Shown: piece after piece, positions 61,918 through 64,000 of the stretch
Layout of the letters: each line of letters opens with the position of its first letter
Numbering within the stretch: position 1 is the stretch's first letter
Origin: Catellatospora bangladeshensis
GTDB lineage: Bacteria > Actinomycetota > Actinomycetes > Mycobacteriales > Micromonosporaceae
DNA: 64,000 bases
Assembly: GCF_016862575.1 (NCBI RefSeq)
Contig: NZ_BONF01000004.1
Span: 166,370-230,369, forward strand
Direction of reading: 5' to 3'
Translations under genes and position numbers: made by a program
Notes under the pieces: generated by a model
Database searches by the model: none
The model's input: only the letters and a program-made list of their open reading frames with translations
Told to the model about the DNA's origin: nothing

Positions 61918-63846
61918 GTGAGTTTCGGAGGCGGCCCCGGCGGCGGTATGGAATCGCTCATGCGGTCGATGCGCCGCGGGCAGAGCGTGGAGAACCGCAA
62001 GATCGGCAAGTTGACCGCGCGGCGGATCCTGGGCTTCGCCCGGCCGTACCGCAAGGAGATCACGGTCTTCCTGCTGACGGTCGTGCTGGCCGCGGTCATC
62101 GGCGTGGTCACCCCGCTGCTGGCGGGCCGGGTCGTCAACACGATCGTGCCGGAGGACGGCAAGCCGCTCGCCGCCGACGCGGGCCGCACGGTGATCGTCA
62201 TCGCGCTGGTCATCGCGGCGCTCGCCGTCGTCAGCGCGCTGCTGTCGCTGGCCGAGCGCTTCTACTCCAGCCGGATCGGCGAGGGCCTCATCTACGACCT
62301 GCGCACCCGCGTCTACGACCACGTGCAGCGGATGCCGGTGCAGTTCTTCACCCGGGCGCAGACCGGCGCGCTGGTCAGCCGGCTCAACAACGACGTGCTG
62401 GGTGCGCAGCGCGCGTTCACCTCGACGCTGTCCGGCGTGGTCGGCAACATCATCCAGCTGATCCTCACCGCCGGGGTCATGCTGACCCTGTCCTGGCAGA
62501 TCACCGTGCTGTCGCTGGTGATGCTGCCGCTGTTCATCCTGCCCGCGCGCCGGGTGGGGCACCGGCTGGCCGCGATCACCAAGGAGTCGTACGACCTCGA
62601 CGCGCGCATGAACGCCACCATGACCGAGCGGTTCGGGGTGGCCGGGGCGCTGCTGGTGAAGCTGTTCGGCCGCCCGGAGATCGAGGCGGGGCGGTTCGCC
62701 GAGCGCGCCGGGCGGGTGCGCGACATCGGCGTGCAGAGCGCCATGTACTCGCGCACCTTCTTCGTCGCCATGATGCTGGTCGCCTCGCTGGCCCAGGCGC
62801 TCGTCTACGGCCTGGGCGGCTGGTACGCCGTACAGGGCGTGCTGGACGCGGGCACCGTCGTGGCGCTGGCGCTGCTGCTGGTGCGCCTCTACGGCCCGAT
62901 CACCGCGCTGTCGAACGTACGCGTCGACGTGATGGGCGCGCTCGTCTCCTTCGACCGCGTCTTCGAGGTGCTCGACCTGCCGCCCGCGATCGCCGAGCGG
63001 CCCGGCGCGGTGGACGTGCCGCCGCGCGCGGCCAGGGTCGAGTTCCGGGACGTGACCTTCCGCTACCCGGCCGCCGCGGAGATCTCCCTGGCCTCGCTGG
63101 AGGACGTGGCGACCCTGGAGCGCGCCGCCGCCGAGCCGGTGCTGCGGGGCGTCTCGTTCACCGTCGAGCCCGGTCAGCTCGTCGCGCTCGTCGGCCCGTC
63201 CGGTGCGGGCAAGTCCACCACCTCGATGCTGGTCAGCCGCATGTACGACGTGACCTCCGGCGCGGTGCTCGTCGGTGACGTGGACGTGCGTGACGCCACG
63301 CTGCAGTCGCTGCGCGACACCATCGGCGTGGTCACCCAGGACGCCCACCTGTTCCACGAGACCATCGCGGAGAACCTGCGCTACGCCAAGCCCGACGCCA
63401 CCGACGACGAGCTGTGGGCCGCGCTGGCCGCCGCGCAGATCGACACCCTGGTCCGGGCCACCCCCGACGGCCTCGACACGGTGGTGGGCGAGCGGGGCTA
63501 CCGGTTCTCCGGCGGCGAGAAGCAGCGCATCGCCATCGCCCGGCTGCTGCTCAAGGCCCCGTCGATCGTCATCCTGGACGAGGCCACCGCGCACCTGGAC
63601 TCCGAGAGCGAGGCCGCGGTGCAGCAGGCCCTGTCCACCGCGCTCGCGGGCCGCACCGCGCTGGTCATCGCGCACCGGCTGTCCACCGTCCGCGAGGCAG
63701 ACCAGATCCTGGTCCTCGACGGCGGCCGGATCGTCCAGCGCGGCACCCACGAGCAGCTGCTCGCCGAGGGCGGCCTCTACGCCCACCTCTACCGCACCCA
63801 GTTCGCGGTCACCGACTCCCCCCGCCTCGCGGACACCCCCGCCTGA
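61918..63846 (+). CDS. ABC exporter, fused membrane and ATPase domains
   Basis: The 642-residue half-transporter has six membrane helices over about 45–330 and a C-terminal ATPase: GPSGAGKST near 427–435, Q-loop VVTQDAHLFHETIAENLRYA, signature FSGGEKQRIAIARLLL, Walker B VILDEATAHLD and an IAHRLSTV switch His. It resembles multidrug/lipid exporters and should work as a homodimer; the substrate is unknown. I choose GTG 61918, 7 nt after GGGAGG (61905–61910); an ATG at 61912 is too close to that site. A mildly unusual insertion, LASLEDVATLERAAAE, lies before Walker A. Confidence 0.93.
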   Translation: MSFGGGPGGGMESLMRSMRRGQSVENRKIGKLTARRILGFARPYRKEITVFLLTVVLAAVIGVVTPLLAGRVVNTIVPEDGKPLAADAGRTVIVIALVIAALAVVSALLSLAERFYSSRIGEGLIYDLRTRVYDHVQRMPVQFFTRAQTGALVSRLNNDVLGAQRAFTSTLSGVVGNIIQLILTAGVMLTLSWQITVLSLVMLPLFILPARRVGHRLAAITKESYDLDARMNATMTERFGVAGALLVKLFGRPEIEAGRFAERAGRVRDIGVQSAMYSRTFFVAMMLVASLAQALVYGLGGWYAVQGVLDAGTVVALALLLVRLYGPITALSNVRVDVMGALVSFDRVFEVLDLPPAIAERPGAVDVPPRAARVEFRDVTFRYPAAAEISLASLEDVATLERAAAEPVLRGVSFTVEPGQLVALVGPSGAGKSTTSMLVSRMYDVTSGAVLVGDVDVRDATLQSLRDTIGVVTQDAHLFHETIAENLRYAKPDATDDELWAALAAAQIDTLVRATPDGLDTVVGERGYRFSGGEKQRIAIARLLLKAPSIVILDEATAHLDSESEAAVQQALSTALAGRTALVIAHRLSTVREADQILVLDGGRIVQRGTHEQLLAEGGLYAHLYRTQFAVTDSPRLADTPA

Positions 63847-63856
63847 CGGTGGGGTT

Positions 63857-63919
63857 GATCGGGAGTTCGTGTCGCAAAGTGTGGTCTGGGCCCAGGTTTG
63901 GACACGAATTGGCGATCTT
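63857..63919 (-). repeat. family C palindrome, copy C3
   Basis: GATCGGGAGTTCGTGTCGC opens the element 11 nt after a stop codon, and GGACACGAATTGGCGATC closes it. Its core matches the reverse complement of C1, so it is in the opposite orientation. Confidence 0.8.
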
Positions 63920-63962
63920 GGTGGGCCGGCTGGGCGGCTCGGGGTGGGCGGGTCCGCGGGTT

Positions 63963-64000
63963 GATCGGGAGTTCGTGTCGCAAAGTGTGGTCTGGGCTTA
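63963..64000 (-). repeat. family C palindrome, copy C4 (cut by window end)
   Basis: Bases from 63963 repeat the first 35 nt of C3 almost exactly (GATCGGGAGTTCGTGTCGC and TGTGGTCTGGGC). The second arm lies outside the window. Confidence 0.75.

Overview
The window is a stretch of a high-GC actinobacterial chromosome. Third codon positions are almost all G or C, GTG starts are common, and the gene order uvrA–uvrC–rapZ–yvcK–whiA–gap–pgk–tpiA–secG / pgl–opcA–zwf–pgi–tal–tkt / ctaB–ctaA–sufRBD-ferredoxin-CSU-sufT is the core order I know from Streptomyces coelicolor (about SCO1919–SCO1958). The mix of proteins and a stem-loop terminator of a type I associate with Micromonosporaceae suggest that family, but this placement is an inference. 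I see no tRNA, rRNA, CRISPR array, insertion sequence or phage gene.

Region by region. 1–9.2 kb is accessory: a TPR protein, a hydrolase/ABM-domain pair, a translationally coupled pnuC–nadR NAD-salvage pair, a terC gene behind a clear yybP-ykoY manganese riboswitch, a muropeptide-recycling cluster resembling ykfBC plus a serine DD-peptidase/beta-lactamase-like enzyme, and a lysoplasmalogenase-like membrane protein. 9.2–19 kb carries typA, a GH73-like secreted hydrolase, a glyoxalase-fold protein, an XRE/DUF397 regulatory pair, rsgA and uvrA. 19–28 kb is the uvrC, rapZ-yvcK-whiA and gap-pgk-tpiA block. 28–38.8 kb holds an orphan oligopeptide-type binding protein, secG, and the convergent pentose-phosphate operon tkt-tal-pgi-zwf-opcA-pgl. 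39–50.5 kb holds heme A synthesis (ctaB, ctaA) and the SUF iron-sulfur operon under sufR. 50.5–64 kb is mixed: GNAT, LysE exporter, HAD, TMEM175 channel, AlkD-like protein, class V aminotransferase with an acVLRF1-type release factor, zinc metallopeptidase, ABC-F ATPase, a GT-C-like membrane protein, a small HTH protein, a crotonase-family enzyme and an ABC exporter.

The genes form several working units. PnuC and NadR take up and trap nicotinamide riboside. TkT, Tal, Pgi, Zwf, OpcA and Pgl join the oxidative and non-oxidative pentose phosphate pathways to glycolysis (Gap, Pgk, TpiA). The SUF operon builds Fe-S clusters under a cluster-sensing repressor. CtaB and CtaA make heme A.

The least explained content is intergenic. 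At least four families of long imperfect or perfect palindromes (about 65–140 bp) sit just downstream of stop codons. Three families recur several times, in both orientations, and all have GATC near their ends. A separate, almost perfect 53-bp palindrome lies between secG and pgl. Ten genes show a TANNNT box 6–8 nt before the start codon, so they are probably transcribed without leaders; this also settles several start sites.
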